Of a stretch of 31,061 bases of DNA, positions 6,552-13,866 are shown piece after piece. The notes beneath the pieces were generated by a model. It was not told the DNA's origin. It worked only from the letters and a program-made list of their open reading frames with translations, and did no database searches. The first letter of the stretch is position 1. Each line of letters opens with the position of its first letter. Made by a program: the position numbers and the translations under genes. Source of the stretch: CAYJLC01 sp964370735 (lineage in GTDB: Bacteria; Bacillota; Clostridia; Oscillospirales; Butyricicoccaceae); the NCBI GenBank assembly GCA_964370735.1, contig CAYJLC010000022.1, forward strand, positions 1-31,061, written 5' to 3'.

Positions 6552-8555
6552 TTAGCCGAATGGGTATATAAATCCATTATTATATTCATCTTCATCGAAA
6601 TTTTCGTCATATTCATAGTAGTAACCATCTTCGTCTTGGTCTACTTCGGTTTCAAGGTCGTTTTCATCCATTAGAATAATTTCGATATCGATATATTTAC
6701 CAGCGCGATAAAGGTTTAATACGATTGAATCGCCAGCTTTAAACTGTTCTTTTATATCATTAACTTCCGAAACAGTTGCTGTTTCTGTACCATTAACACC
6801 ATAAAGGATATCGCCCTGTTTCACGCCTTTAGTATACGCATCTGACCTAATATCGACAGATTCAATATAAAGCCCCTGAGGAACATCGTTAAACTCAGCC
6901 TCGGTTTCTGATAAACTACGTCCTGTGATACCGATAGACGGTCTGCCAGTAACGTGGCCATTTAGCATAATTTCTTCCAAAATCGGCTCTGCGATAGCCA
7001 TTGGAATAGCAAAACCTAGACCCTCTAAATCTTCCGACACAAGCTTAATAGTAGTGATACCAATTACTTGACCATATTCATTTATAAGCGGGCCACCAGA
7101 GTTTCCTGGGTTTATTGCTGTATTTGTTTGGATAAGTTTCATTTCGGTGTTCTCGATGTAAAAATCACGATTAATCGCAGAAATTAAACCGTCAGTAAAT
7201 GTACTTAATAATTCAAAGCCACCAGGGTTTCCGATAGCATAAGCAGGGTCACCCACGACTAACGCATCAGAATTTCCAAATTCGGCAGGTATTAATGTGT
7301 ATTCATCGGTAGGGTTTATTTTAAGCACAGCAAGGTCAGTTTTTTCATCAAAACCTACAAGCTCGGCTTGGAATTCCACGCCATCGTGCATTAAAATACT
7401 ATGAAACTTTCCGTCTTCTACGACATGGTAATTTGTGATAATATATCCGTCTTCACTTAAAACAATACCAGTACCAGTGCTTAAAGCGAACGCGAAATCC
7501 GAAGTTTCCACGCCAACAACAGATACATGTGCTTTTGCATAAATTTCTTTTGGTGAAAGCTTAATTCCTTCGCCTTGTGGAACAACAACCTCGCCATCGC
7601 CCTTTGTGATAATTTCGATATCTGGAGCGTCTGGATTGATAGGTGTGTTTTCGCCACTTTCTGTGTTAGGCAAAGGATTAGGTAGGTCTGAGTTATCAGA
7701 ATCCATAAAAATTGCAACAATAATAGCCACACAAATAAATAATACAAGTAAAATTATAGCAAAAATTGCAAGTCCATTGCTCTTTTTAGTCGGTGCGTCA
7801 CTCGGAATATTCGAAGTGGTTGAAAATTCTGGTACGTTATCTGTAAAATCATCAGTGTTTACTTGATTTTTTAATTCATCAGGAATATTTTGGCTAGGGT
7901 TTACGTTATTATATGGATTTTGCACACCACCATAACCACCGTTGTTTAGGTTGTTAAACTGATTTTGAACGCTACCATAACCACCATTATTTAGGTTGGT
8001 AAACTGATTTTGCACACCACCATAACCACCGTTATTTAGGTTGTTAAACTGATTTTGAGCACCACCATAACCGCCGTTGATTGGGTTATTATAAGGATTT
8101 TGCACGCCACCATAACCACCGTTATTTATGTTATTGTACGGATTTTGAGCACCACCATAGCCACCAAAATTTTGACGATTATTCCTGTTAAAGTTTGGAT
8201 TATATGGATTTTGGTTGTTCATTTGGTTATTTGGGTTAAAATTTGATGGATTATATTGATTAAATGCTCTTTGGTTAGGGTTATTTATCGGCGTATTAGA
8301 ATTAGGTATTTCTTCATTATTTTTTAAAACAGAATTTTCAGTAGAAACAGTTTCCTTTATTGTTTCCTCAGCAGTAATGCTCGCGTCATCATCGCTAGAG
8401 ATTTCCTCTAAAGCTTCGATTTTTGTTTCGGTTTTATGAATTTCTTCTTCGGAGTCCTGATTATTTGCTAAATCATTCGAATTTAGCGCGTCATTATTGT
8501 CAGAACTCTCGGTGTCAGTTAAAGGATTGTCTTTTTTTTCTTCGTTTAAATCCAT
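6552..8555 (-). CDS. htrA: Membrane-anchored HtrA/DegP-type serine protease with PDZ domain and N-terminal repeat region
   Basis: HtrA proteases degrade or refold misfolded exported proteins at the outer face of the membrane. In the 667-residue product: an acidic N-terminal region (1-90), a Gly/Tyr/Asn/Gln region with six 15-residue repeats (about 131-220), one membrane segment (261-284), a trypsin-like protease domain with His377 (ITNYHVVEDG), Asp407 (KTDLAVLKI) and Ser486 (NPGNSGGPL), a PDZ domain with GVKQGDILYGVNG, and an acidic Tyr/Asp/Glu tail ending in YPFG. Family members in Firmicutes are about 400-460 residues, so the N-terminus is much extended; it should lie in the cytoplasm with the protease outside. 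The ATG at 8555 is preferred over an in-frame TTG at 8558 because AGGAGG is 7 bases from the ATG and only 4 from the TTG. It follows the kinase gene by 20 bases. Confidence 0.95.
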   Translation of the reverse strand: MDLNEEKKDNPLTDTESSDNNDALNSNDLANNQDSEEEIHKTETKIEALEEISSDDDASITAEETIKETVSTENSVLKNNEEIPNSNTPINNPNQRAFNQYNPSNFNPNNQMNNQNPYNPNFNRNNRQNFGGYGGAQNPYNNINNGGYGGVQNPYNNPINGGYGGAQNQFNNLNNGGYGGVQNQFTNLNNGGYGSVQNQFNNLNNGGYGGVQNPYNNVNPSQNIPDELKNQVNTDDFTDNVPEFSTTSNIPSDAPTKKSNGLAIFAIILLVLFICVAIIVAIFMDSDNSDLPNPLPNTESGENTPINPDAPDIEIITKGDGEVVVPQGEGIKLSPKEIYAKAHVSVVGVETSDFAFALSTGTGIVLSEDGYIITNYHVVEDGKFHSILMHDGVEFQAELVGFDEKTDLAVLKINPTDEYTLIPAEFGNSDALVVGDPAYAIGNPGGFELLSTFTDGLISAINRDFYIENTEMKLIQTNTAINPGNSGGPLINEYGQVIGITTIKLVSEDLEGLGFAIPMAIAEPILEEIMLNGHVTGRPSIGITGRSLSETEAEFNDVPQGLYIESVDIRSDAYTKGVKQGDILYGVNGTETATVSEVNDIKEQFKAGDSIVLNLYRAGKYIDIEIILMDENDLETEVDQDEDGYYYEYDENFDEDEYNNGFIYPFG
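7896..8165 (-). repeat. Six tandem 45-bp units coding GGYGGVQNQFNNLNN-like repeats in HtrA
   Basis: Six in-frame 15-residue units follow one another without spacer. The invariant core is GGYG, then Q-N, then an aromatic (Tyr or Phe) and N-N/T-N; the hydrophobic residue near the end is Ile, Leu or Val. Differences between units are mostly Ala/Val, Pro-Tyr/Gln-Phe and one Gly to Ser. A looser Asn-rich stretch precedes the array on the N-terminal side. Confidence 0.94.
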
Positions 8556-8575
8556 CAAACCACCTCCTATATTAA

Positions 8576-10090
8576 TTAGTTATTTGGCAATGTAAATGTT
8601 ACTCGTGTGATATTATTTTCCGAGATAACATTAATGTCGCCACTATGCATTAAAATTATTTTTTTAACAAGGAAAAGACCTAAGCCTGCCCCTGTTGTAT
8701 CAATGGTCCTTGAAGAATCCACTTTGTAAAATCTGTCAAATAAATTTGGCAGTTTTTCTTTTGGAATGGTAGGACCCGTATTTATGATTTCGCAATAAAC
8801 TTTTTCTGCCCTACAATAGACATTAACTTCGAAAATTCCACCATTATCTACGTATTTTATCGCATTTTCGATTAAATTATAGACAACTTGATAAATATTA
8901 TCTCTATCACCATAAGCGATTTGCTTGCTAGGAACATCTAAATTTACATTAAGTTCCTTGTCGTTAATTTGGTTTTCAAAAGAAAAAACAACTTTAAAAA
9001 TAAGGTCGGAAAAGTCGAATTCTTTTTTTGTAATAGAGAATTTATAGTCAGAAATTTTCGCATTTTGTAGCATTTTCACAGTTAGACGAGAAAGTCTTTT
9101 AACTTCTTCAGAAATTATTTTAAGGTATTTATCCCTCATATCTTCGGAGATAGTACCATCGAGCATTCCGTCTACAAATCCAGAAATACTAGTCATAGGG
9201 GTTTTAAGTTCATGCGACACATTTTCTATAAAAGTCGTGTTTTTTCGTTCTGCTTCTGCTAAAAATGATGCCATTTCATTAAGGCTTATGGCAAGTTCAT
9301 CAATTTCGACACAATTGCTGTTCTCGTCTAGCCGTTCGTTAAAATTGCCTCTTGCATATTTAGTTGCAATTTCAGACATATTTTTAAGCGGTGGAGTTAT
9401 TCTTGATGTTATAAAAAAGATAAGAATAAAACCAACTATTACCATCGCAAAGATTGTAAAAAGTAGCAAGATAGACAGGTCGAAAATAAGCTTATAATAC
9501 TCTCTTTCGGGAGTAGCAAGCAAAACGGTGCAAACAAGTTTGTTTTCAGAATTATAGATATTTTCGGCGTATAAATGATAGTATGAAGGTTCTTCTGCAA
9601 AAAGTAGTTCAAAGTCATGATTAATAGAGCCAGATATAATTTTTTCAAAAAGTTCTTCTTCGATAGTTATACTTTTTTCTTCAAGTTTAAAAGGGTTGTA
9701 ATAATAAAGATTTTCACCCTCGGTATTTAAAATTGCCACGATAGAATCTGCCTCTTCGGCGACTTGTTTTACATTTAGTTGAAACAAAGTGTAAGTGTCG
9801 CCAAAAACGTCAGAAAATCGCAAAGAATCTTCATCAAGGTTATATTCATCGACCAAAACTTCGGTAATTGTTCGAATTCTTGATGCAAAAAGCTCGATAG
9901 AATAATCCTTTTCTTGGAGTGTATAAACCGCCACTTGGCTTATAAAAATAACGCCAATAACAGACACGCTGACTATTAAAAGAAAGCAATATGAAAGGTA
10001 ATTTCGAACAAATAAACTCTTAGGGTTTGAGATATTATTTAAAAATGATTTAAAATCTTCTCGTTCAGAAAATGATGCACGTTTGCCCAT
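8576..10090 (-). CDS. Two-component sensor histidine kinase with extracytoplasmic sensor domain
   Basis: This 504-residue kinase autophosphorylates on a His and passes the phosphate to the response regulator encoded just upstream. It has a first membrane segment (about 31-57), an extracellular sensor region (about 58-200), a second membrane segment (202-228), a HAMP linker (229-281), a HisKA domain with FIENVSHELKTP where His293 is the phosphorylation site, and an ATPase domain with the N box NLIENAIKY (405-413) and the G box TTGAGLGLFLVKKI. The topology and downstream htrA resemble Bacillus CssS, which senses misfolded secreted proteins, but the sensor domain itself is not identifiable by eye. 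The start is two bases after the regulator stop, so the two genes are co-translated. WalK-type kinases carry a PAS domain after HAMP, which is not apparent here. Confidence 0.93.
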   Translation of the reverse strand: MGKRASFSEREDFKSFLNNISNPKSLFVRNYLSYCFLLIVSVSVIGVIFISQVAVYTLQEKDYSIELFASRIRTITEVLVDEYNLDEDSLRFSDVFGDTYTLFQLNVKQVAEEADSIVAILNTEGENLYYYNPFKLEEKSITIEEELFEKIISGSINHDFELLFAEEPSYYHLYAENIYNSENKLVCTVLLATPEREYYKLIFDLSILLLFTIFAMVIVGFILIFFITSRITPPLKNMSEIATKYARGNFNERLDENSNCVEIDELAISLNEMASFLAEAERKNTTFIENVSHELKTPMTSISGFVDGMLDGTISEDMRDKYLKIISEEVKRLSRLTVKMLQNAKISDYKFSITKKEFDFSDLIFKVVFSFENQINDKELNVNLDVPSKQIAYGDRDNIYQVVYNLIENAIKYVDNGGIFEVNVYCRAEKVYCEIINTGPTIPKEKLPNLFDRFYKVDSSRTIDTTGAGLGLFLVKKIILMHSGDINVISENNITRVTFTLPNN

Positions 10091-10092
10091 AA

Positions 10093-10764
10093 TTAACCTT
10101 TAAATTCAAATTTGTATCCAACGCCCCAAACAGTTTTTAAATCCCATTCTTCAGATACACCTTCAAGTTTTTCTCTTAATCTTTTAATATGAACATCGAC
10201 AGTTCTTGTGTCACCATAGTAGTCAAATCCCCAAATAGCATCTAGTAATTGCGTTCTTGTAAATACTTTGTTTGGAGAAGAAGCAAGGCAATAAAGAAGT
10301 TCGATTTCTTTAGGTGGCATATCGGTTTTTTTCTCTTTAATAATTACTTCGTAAGAATTTTTATCGATGATTAAGTTTTCGAAAATAACCTTAGCTCCTT
10401 TGTCAGGACGCAAACGTCTGAAGATAGCACGAATTCTAGCAATTACTTCTCTCATGTCTAGTGGTTTTACGATATAATCGTCAGCACCTAGCTCAAGCCC
10501 AGTAACTTTGTCATAAACTTCGCCTTTTGCTGTCATCATAATGATAGGCACTGTGCTAGTCGCACGAATTTCACGACAAACTTGCCAACCGTCCATGACA
10601 GGTAGCATAACGTCTAATAATACCATATCAGGGGTTTCTCTTTTAAACACACTCATGCCTAAAACACCATTTTCTGCTAAAACGATTTCATAGCCTTCTC
10701 TTTCAAGATATAGTCTAAGTAAATCTCTAATGTTAGCGTCATCCTCAATAATTAAAATTTTCAT
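10093..10764 (-). CDS. OmpR/PhoB-family response regulator
   Basis: The 223-residue product has a receiver domain with acidic pocket Glu7-Asp8-Asp9, phosphoacceptor Asp51 (LLDVMLP), Thr78 and Lys100 (YIVKPLD), and a C-terminal winged helix DNA-binding domain with the family signature RTVDVHIKRLREKL followed by TVWGVGYKFE. It should bind direct repeats near its target promoters as a dimer. It heads the operon regulator-kinase-htrA, so the likely targets include this operon and other envelope stress genes. The ATG at 10764 is chosen, with AAAGGAG nine bases upstream; an in-frame TTG at 10773 directly abuts that ribosome binding site and cannot be the start. Confidence 0.95.
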   Translation of the reverse strand: MKILIIEDDANIRDLLRLYLEREGYEIVLAENGVLGMSVFKRETPDMVLLDVMLPVMDGWQVCREIRATSTVPIIMMTAKGEVYDKVTGLELGADDYIVKPLDMREVIARIRAIFRRLRPDKGAKVIFENLIIDKNSYEVIIKEKKTDMPPKEIELLYCLASSPNKVFTRTQLLDAIWGFDYYGDTRTVDVHIKRLREKLEGVSEEWDLKTVWGVGYKFEFKG

Positions 10765-10805
10765 AAATTTCAACTCCTTTTATTTTATTTTTTCTTTAAA
10801 CTGCA

Positions 10806-10834
10806 TAGACTTTTTTATTAAAATGTTATATAAT
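10806..10834 (+). promoter_or_regulatory. Sigma-A promoter of hflX
   Basis: TAGACT (10806-10811) and TATAAT (10829-10834) are separated by 17 bases; -35 matches four of six consensus bases and -10 all six. Transcription would start near 10841, leaving a leader of about 55 bases before the hflX ATG. Confidence 0.8.
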
Positions 10835-10895
10835 GTATATTAAGTGTATAGCGAAAAAGACTTTTGCTATTGCTTTTACCCTAAAGGAGGATTAT

Positions 10896-12140
10896 ATGGA
10901 AGATAAAATCCAAAAAGCTGTTTTAATAGGGCTTAACACTAGAATATTTACCGATGCAGAAAATTCGACAGATGAAACTCTGGACGAACTGGAAGAACTA
11001 TTACAAACTGCTGGTGGTGAATGTGTTGCAAAGGTTCTTCAAAACTTGCCGACACCAAATGCTAGAATTTTTATCGGCGAAGGAAAGCTTGCCGAGGTTA
11101 AAGAATTAGCTATTGCAAATGATGCCGAGATGCTTATTTTTGATAATGAGCTTTCGCCTGCTCAAATTAAAAATATCGAAGACGAAACCGGACTTGCTAT
11201 CATGGATAGAAGTGGGATTATTTTAGATATTTTCGCAGGCAGGGCACTTAGCCTTGAAGGGAAACTTCAAGTCGAACTTGCCCAGTATAAATATATTTTA
11301 CCACGACTTTACGGTCTTGGCAAGTCTATGTCACGATTAGGTGGAGGAATTGGTACAAGAGGACCTGGTGAAACTAAGCTTGAGACTGATAGACGTCATA
11401 TTAAAAGCCGTATCACAAAACTGCAAAGAGACCTAGAAGAAGTCAAACTTAATCGTGAAACTATGAGAAAAGGTCGCGTTAAGTCGAAAAATCCGTCTGT
11501 TGCACTTGTTGGATACACAAATGCAGGGAAATCTACGCTATTAAACACATTAACAGGTGCAGGTATACATGCAAACGATAGGTTGTTTGACACGCTAGAC
11601 CCAACTACAAAAAAATTAAAAGTTTCTGATACTTTAGATGTATTTTTATCAGACACAGTAGGGTTTATAAGGAAATTACCCCATCATTTGGTTAATGCAT
11701 TCAAGGCGACACTAGAAGAAGTCTTACTTGCAGATTTGCTACTTCATGTTGTAGATGTTTCAAACCCATCTCATAATGATTATATTAAAACTGTAAACGA
11801 AGTTTTAGAAAAAATCGGAGCAAAAGATATACCGACTGTTTTGGTATTCAATAAATCTGATTTAACTGGCGATACTTTTATAACAGACGATGCGATTTGC
11901 ATTTCTGCAAAAACGAATGCAGGAATAAAAGAACTGTTAGATGTTATTGAAGGAAAACTTCGCAAGAATGAACATTATATTAATATTTTAATACCATATT
12001 GTGATGGTTATGTGATTGATGAGCTGTTTAGGTCATCAAAAGTGGAAATTTCTGACTATAATGATGTTGGAACTATACTTTCGGTTACTTGTGACGACAT
12101 AGTTTATTCACAAATCGAAAAATATTTAATCAAAGAATAA
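10896..12140 (+). CDS. hflX: GTPase HflX
   Basis: HflX is a translation-factor-class GTPase that binds the large ribosomal subunit and splits stalled or heat-damaged ribosomes. The 414-residue product has the HflX N-terminal domain, a long helical hairpin, the Gly-rich signature GGGIGTRGPGE (149-159), and a GTPase domain with G1 GYTNAGKST (206-214), G3 DTVG (253-256), G4 NKSD (319-322) and G5 SAK (337-339). The C-terminal domain is short but of typical length. The ATG at 10896 follows AAAGGAGG; an in-frame ATG at 10833 overlaps the -10 box of the promoter and is rejected. It is monocistronic, divergent from the two-component operon and closed by its own terminator. Confidence 0.96.
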   Translation: MEDKIQKAVLIGLNTRIFTDAENSTDETLDELEELLQTAGGECVAKVLQNLPTPNARIFIGEGKLAEVKELAIANDAEMLIFDNELSPAQIKNIEDETGLAIMDRSGIILDIFAGRALSLEGKLQVELAQYKYILPRLYGLGKSMSRLGGGIGTRGPGETKLETDRRHIKSRITKLQRDLEEVKLNRETMRKGRVKSKNPSVALVGYTNAGKSTLLNTLTGAGIHANDRLFDTLDPTTKKLKVSDTLDVFLSDTVGFIRKLPHHLVNAFKATLEEVLLADLLLHVVDVSNPSHNDYIKTVNEVLEKIGAKDIPTVLVFNKSDLTGDTFITDDAICISAKTNAGIKELLDVIEGKLRKNEHYINILIPYCDGYVIDELFRSSKVEISDYNDVGTILSVTCDDIVYSQIEKYLIKE

Positions 12141-12151
12141 TAATATGATTA

Positions 12152-12195
12152 CCTAATCGATAGATTTAAGACGCTATTGATTAGGTTTATTTTTG
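12152..12195 (+). terminator. Intrinsic terminator of hflX
   Basis: CCTAATCGATAG (12152-12163) pairs with CTATTGATTAGG (12174-12185) through 12 pairs including one G-U, with a 10-base loop and a T-rich tail TTTATTTTTG. It starts 12 bases after the hflX stop. The following 150 bases to 12352 are very AT-rich and I see nothing else in them. Confidence 0.82.
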
Positions 12196-12352
12196 TCCAT
12201 TTACAAAAAAATGAAAAATTAACAATTTATTACTCTAATGTTATTATAACACAGCTATATTAAAATTTCACTAATTTTGTATGAAATTTATTTACTTTTT
12301 TACATAAAAATAAGAACAAAAATAATACATAAAATGAATTTTTTAAACACAA

Positions 12353-12382
12353 TAAAAAAAGAGGGGTTTTAAACCCTCTAAA
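12353..12382 (-). terminator. Intrinsic terminator of the uvrC-rsmD-coaD operon
   Basis: The inverted repeat AGAGGG (12360-12365) / CCCTCT (12374-12379) is followed, on the minus strand, by a run of seven T (A run at 12354-12360 on the plus strand). It lies immediately after the stop of the last gene. Confidence 0.82.
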
Positions 12383-12383
12383 A

Positions 12384-12839
12384 TTATTTACTTTTTTTGA
12401 AAGATTGACGTGTTTGTTTCAGCTCTTCTAAAATAAGTGCAACTCTTTCTTCTGTTTGTAAAAGAGTATCGGCACAATATTCTGTAACACTTTTTTTAAT
12501 CTCTACCGATTTAGTTTGCGCATTTAAAATTATTTCTTTTGCATGCTCTTCGGCGTCAATTACAATTTGTTCTTTTTGAATCATGATATCGGCTTGTTTT
12601 TTAGCATTTATCAAAATCGCCTCGGCTTGTTTTTTTGCATCTTCGATAATAGCATCTTTACCATCAACGATTTCAGCAGCTTTTTCGATATCGGCTGGCA
12701 TACATCTTGTTATATCATCAAGAAGATAAAGGATATCATTTCTATTGACAAAACATTTATCAGCGCTTAATGGCACCGATTTTGCCTCCTCGACCATTTC
12801 AGTTAGAGAACGAATTAAATCACTTAACATTGCAGACAT
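12384..12839 (-). CDS. Coiled-coil protein resembling V-type ATPase subunit H / DivIVA-like proteins
   Basis: This 151-residue soluble protein has no membrane segment. After about 55 residues it becomes a long, charged helix rich in Ala, Lys, Glu, Ile and Gln (for example EDAKKQAEAILINAKKQAD and AEEHAKEIILNAQ), the pattern of ATP synthase b or V-ATPase E/H stalk subunits and of DivIVA-like proteins. No ATP synthase genes are near. Small proteins of this type are often found just downstream of coaD in Clostridia; their role is not established, and automatic labels as ATPase subunits rest on coiled-coil similarity. The start has GGGAGG nine bases upstream, and it follows coaD by 2 bases, so it is the last gene of the uvrC-rsmD-coaD unit. 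Confidence 0.75.
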   Translation of the reverse strand: MSAMLSDLIRSLTEMVEEAKSVPLSADKCFVNRNDILYLLDDITRCMPADIEKAAEIVDGKDAIIEDAKKQAEAILINAKKQADIMIQKEQIVIDAEEHAKEIILNAQTKSVEIKKSVTEYCADTLLQTEERVALILEELKQTRQSFKKSK

Positions 12840-12841
12840 TT

Positions 12842-13324
12842 TTATTTTCCTCCCAAAAGATTTTTTATATAATTATGAACATCGCTATGAACTAAAAAAG
12901 AAAAATCGCCATTTAATCCGATTAGTTGTCTTACAGCAGTAGAACTTACAAATCTATGCTCATTTTTACAAAGCAAAAATAATGTTTCAACATCGGATAA
13001 AAGGGTTTGATTAATAGTTGCCATTTGGTGCTCGGCTTCAAGGTCAATTCCAGAACGCATACCTTTTATGATATGGTATACATCTTTTTTCTTGCAATAA
13101 TCGACTAAAAGACCTTCGTGATAATCGATTTCCACGTTTTTTAAATGCGCAGTAGCAAGTTTTAGCATATCGATTTTATTATCTAAAGAAAAAATAGGAT
13201 TTTTCTCGGGATTTACCATGATACATATAATGATTTTCTCGTAAATCTTGCAAGCACGCTCGATAATATCGATGTGGCCTACGGTTACAGGGTCAAAACT
13301 ACCTGGATAAATCGCTTGTTTCAT
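12842..13324 (-). CDS. coaD: Phosphopantetheine adenylyltransferase
   Basis: CoaD transfers AMP from ATP to 4'-phosphopantetheine to give dephospho-CoA, the fourth step of coenzyme A synthesis. The 160-residue product has the nucleotidyltransferase motif GSFDPVTVGH (8-17), the phosphopantetheine-binding region with GMRSGIDLEAEHQMA, and the second ATP motif SSTAVRQL. Length is standard (159-165). The start at MKQAIYPGSFDP is chosen because it matches the family N-terminus and has AAGGAA upstream; it places the first 26 bases of coaD inside the end of rsmD. The pair rsmD-coaD is conserved in many bacteria. Confidence 0.96.
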   Translation of the reverse strand: MKQAIYPGSFDPVTVGHIDIIERACKIYEKIIICIMVNPEKNPIFSLDNKIDMLKLATAHLKNVEIDYHEGLLVDYCKKKDVYHIIKGMRSGIDLEAEHQMATINQTLLSDVETLFLLCKNEHRFVSSTAVRQLIGLNGDFSFLVHSDVHNYIKNLLGGK

Positions 13325-13862
13325 CAGAAATTTCCTTAACTTTCGTAATAATAATCGTGCCGTATTTGTAGGTTTTTTCGGCATAAAAACCGAGGTTTTC
13401 CAAATCTAGCATATCGTCGATATTCGATTCGCATACTATTATACCATTTTTTTTCAAAAGTTTAAAGTCTTTTATTAAAAAAAGTGTGTCATTTATTAAA
13501 TTTTTTCTATATGGTGGGTCTAAGAAGATTAAGTCATATTGTTTGTTTGCTCGTTTTAAAAAATCTTTATAGTCGACACTTGACAGACTATAATTTGTGT
13601 CAAGCTCTTTTAAATTTGATTTAATAATGCTAAAAGCTGCCTTGTTATTGTCGTTAAAATCGCAAAACTTTGCACCACGACTAAGACATTCGATTCCCAT
13701 TTGCCCACATCCTGCAAATAAATCTAGCACATCGCTATCCATTATATTAAATTGGATTATGTTAAAAATCGATTCTTTCACGCGTGACGTTGTTGGTCTT
13801 GTGCTGTCACCAACGAGCGTTTGCAGATTTTTTCCTCTGTATTTTCCACTAATAATTTTCAT
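13299..13862 (-). CDS. rsmD: 16S rRNA (guanine(966)-N2)-methyltransferase
   Basis: RsmD methylates N2 of G966 in 16S rRNA during assembly of the small subunit. The 187-residue product starts with the family signature MKIISGKYRGKNL and TRPTTSRVKESIFN, has the S-adenosylmethionine site DLFAGCGQMGIE (47-58) and the catalytic DPPY (115-118). The ATG at 13862 is selected over an upstream in-frame ATG at 13910 because it begins at the conserved N-terminus, has AAGGAA seven bases upstream and lies 4 bases after the uvrC stop. It overlaps coaD by 26 bases. Confidence 0.95.
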   Translation of the reverse strand: MKIISGKYRGKNLQTLVGDSTRPTTSRVKESIFNIIQFNIMDSDVLDLFAGCGQMGIECLSRGAKFCDFNDNNKAAFSIIKSNLKELDTNYSLSSVDYKDFLKRANKQYDLIFLDPPYRKNLINDTLFLIKDFKLLKKNGIIVCESNIDDMLDLENLGFYAEKTYKYGTIIITKVKEISDETSDLSR

Positions 13863-13866
13863 AAGC

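Noticed and set aside
7896..8165. CRISPR-like array
   Set aside because: Regular 45-base units without unique spacers, in frame within htrA and varying mainly at codon level; it is a coding tandem repeat.
8556..8558. TTG as htrA start
   Set aside because: The ATG three bases downstream has better spacing from AGGAGG.
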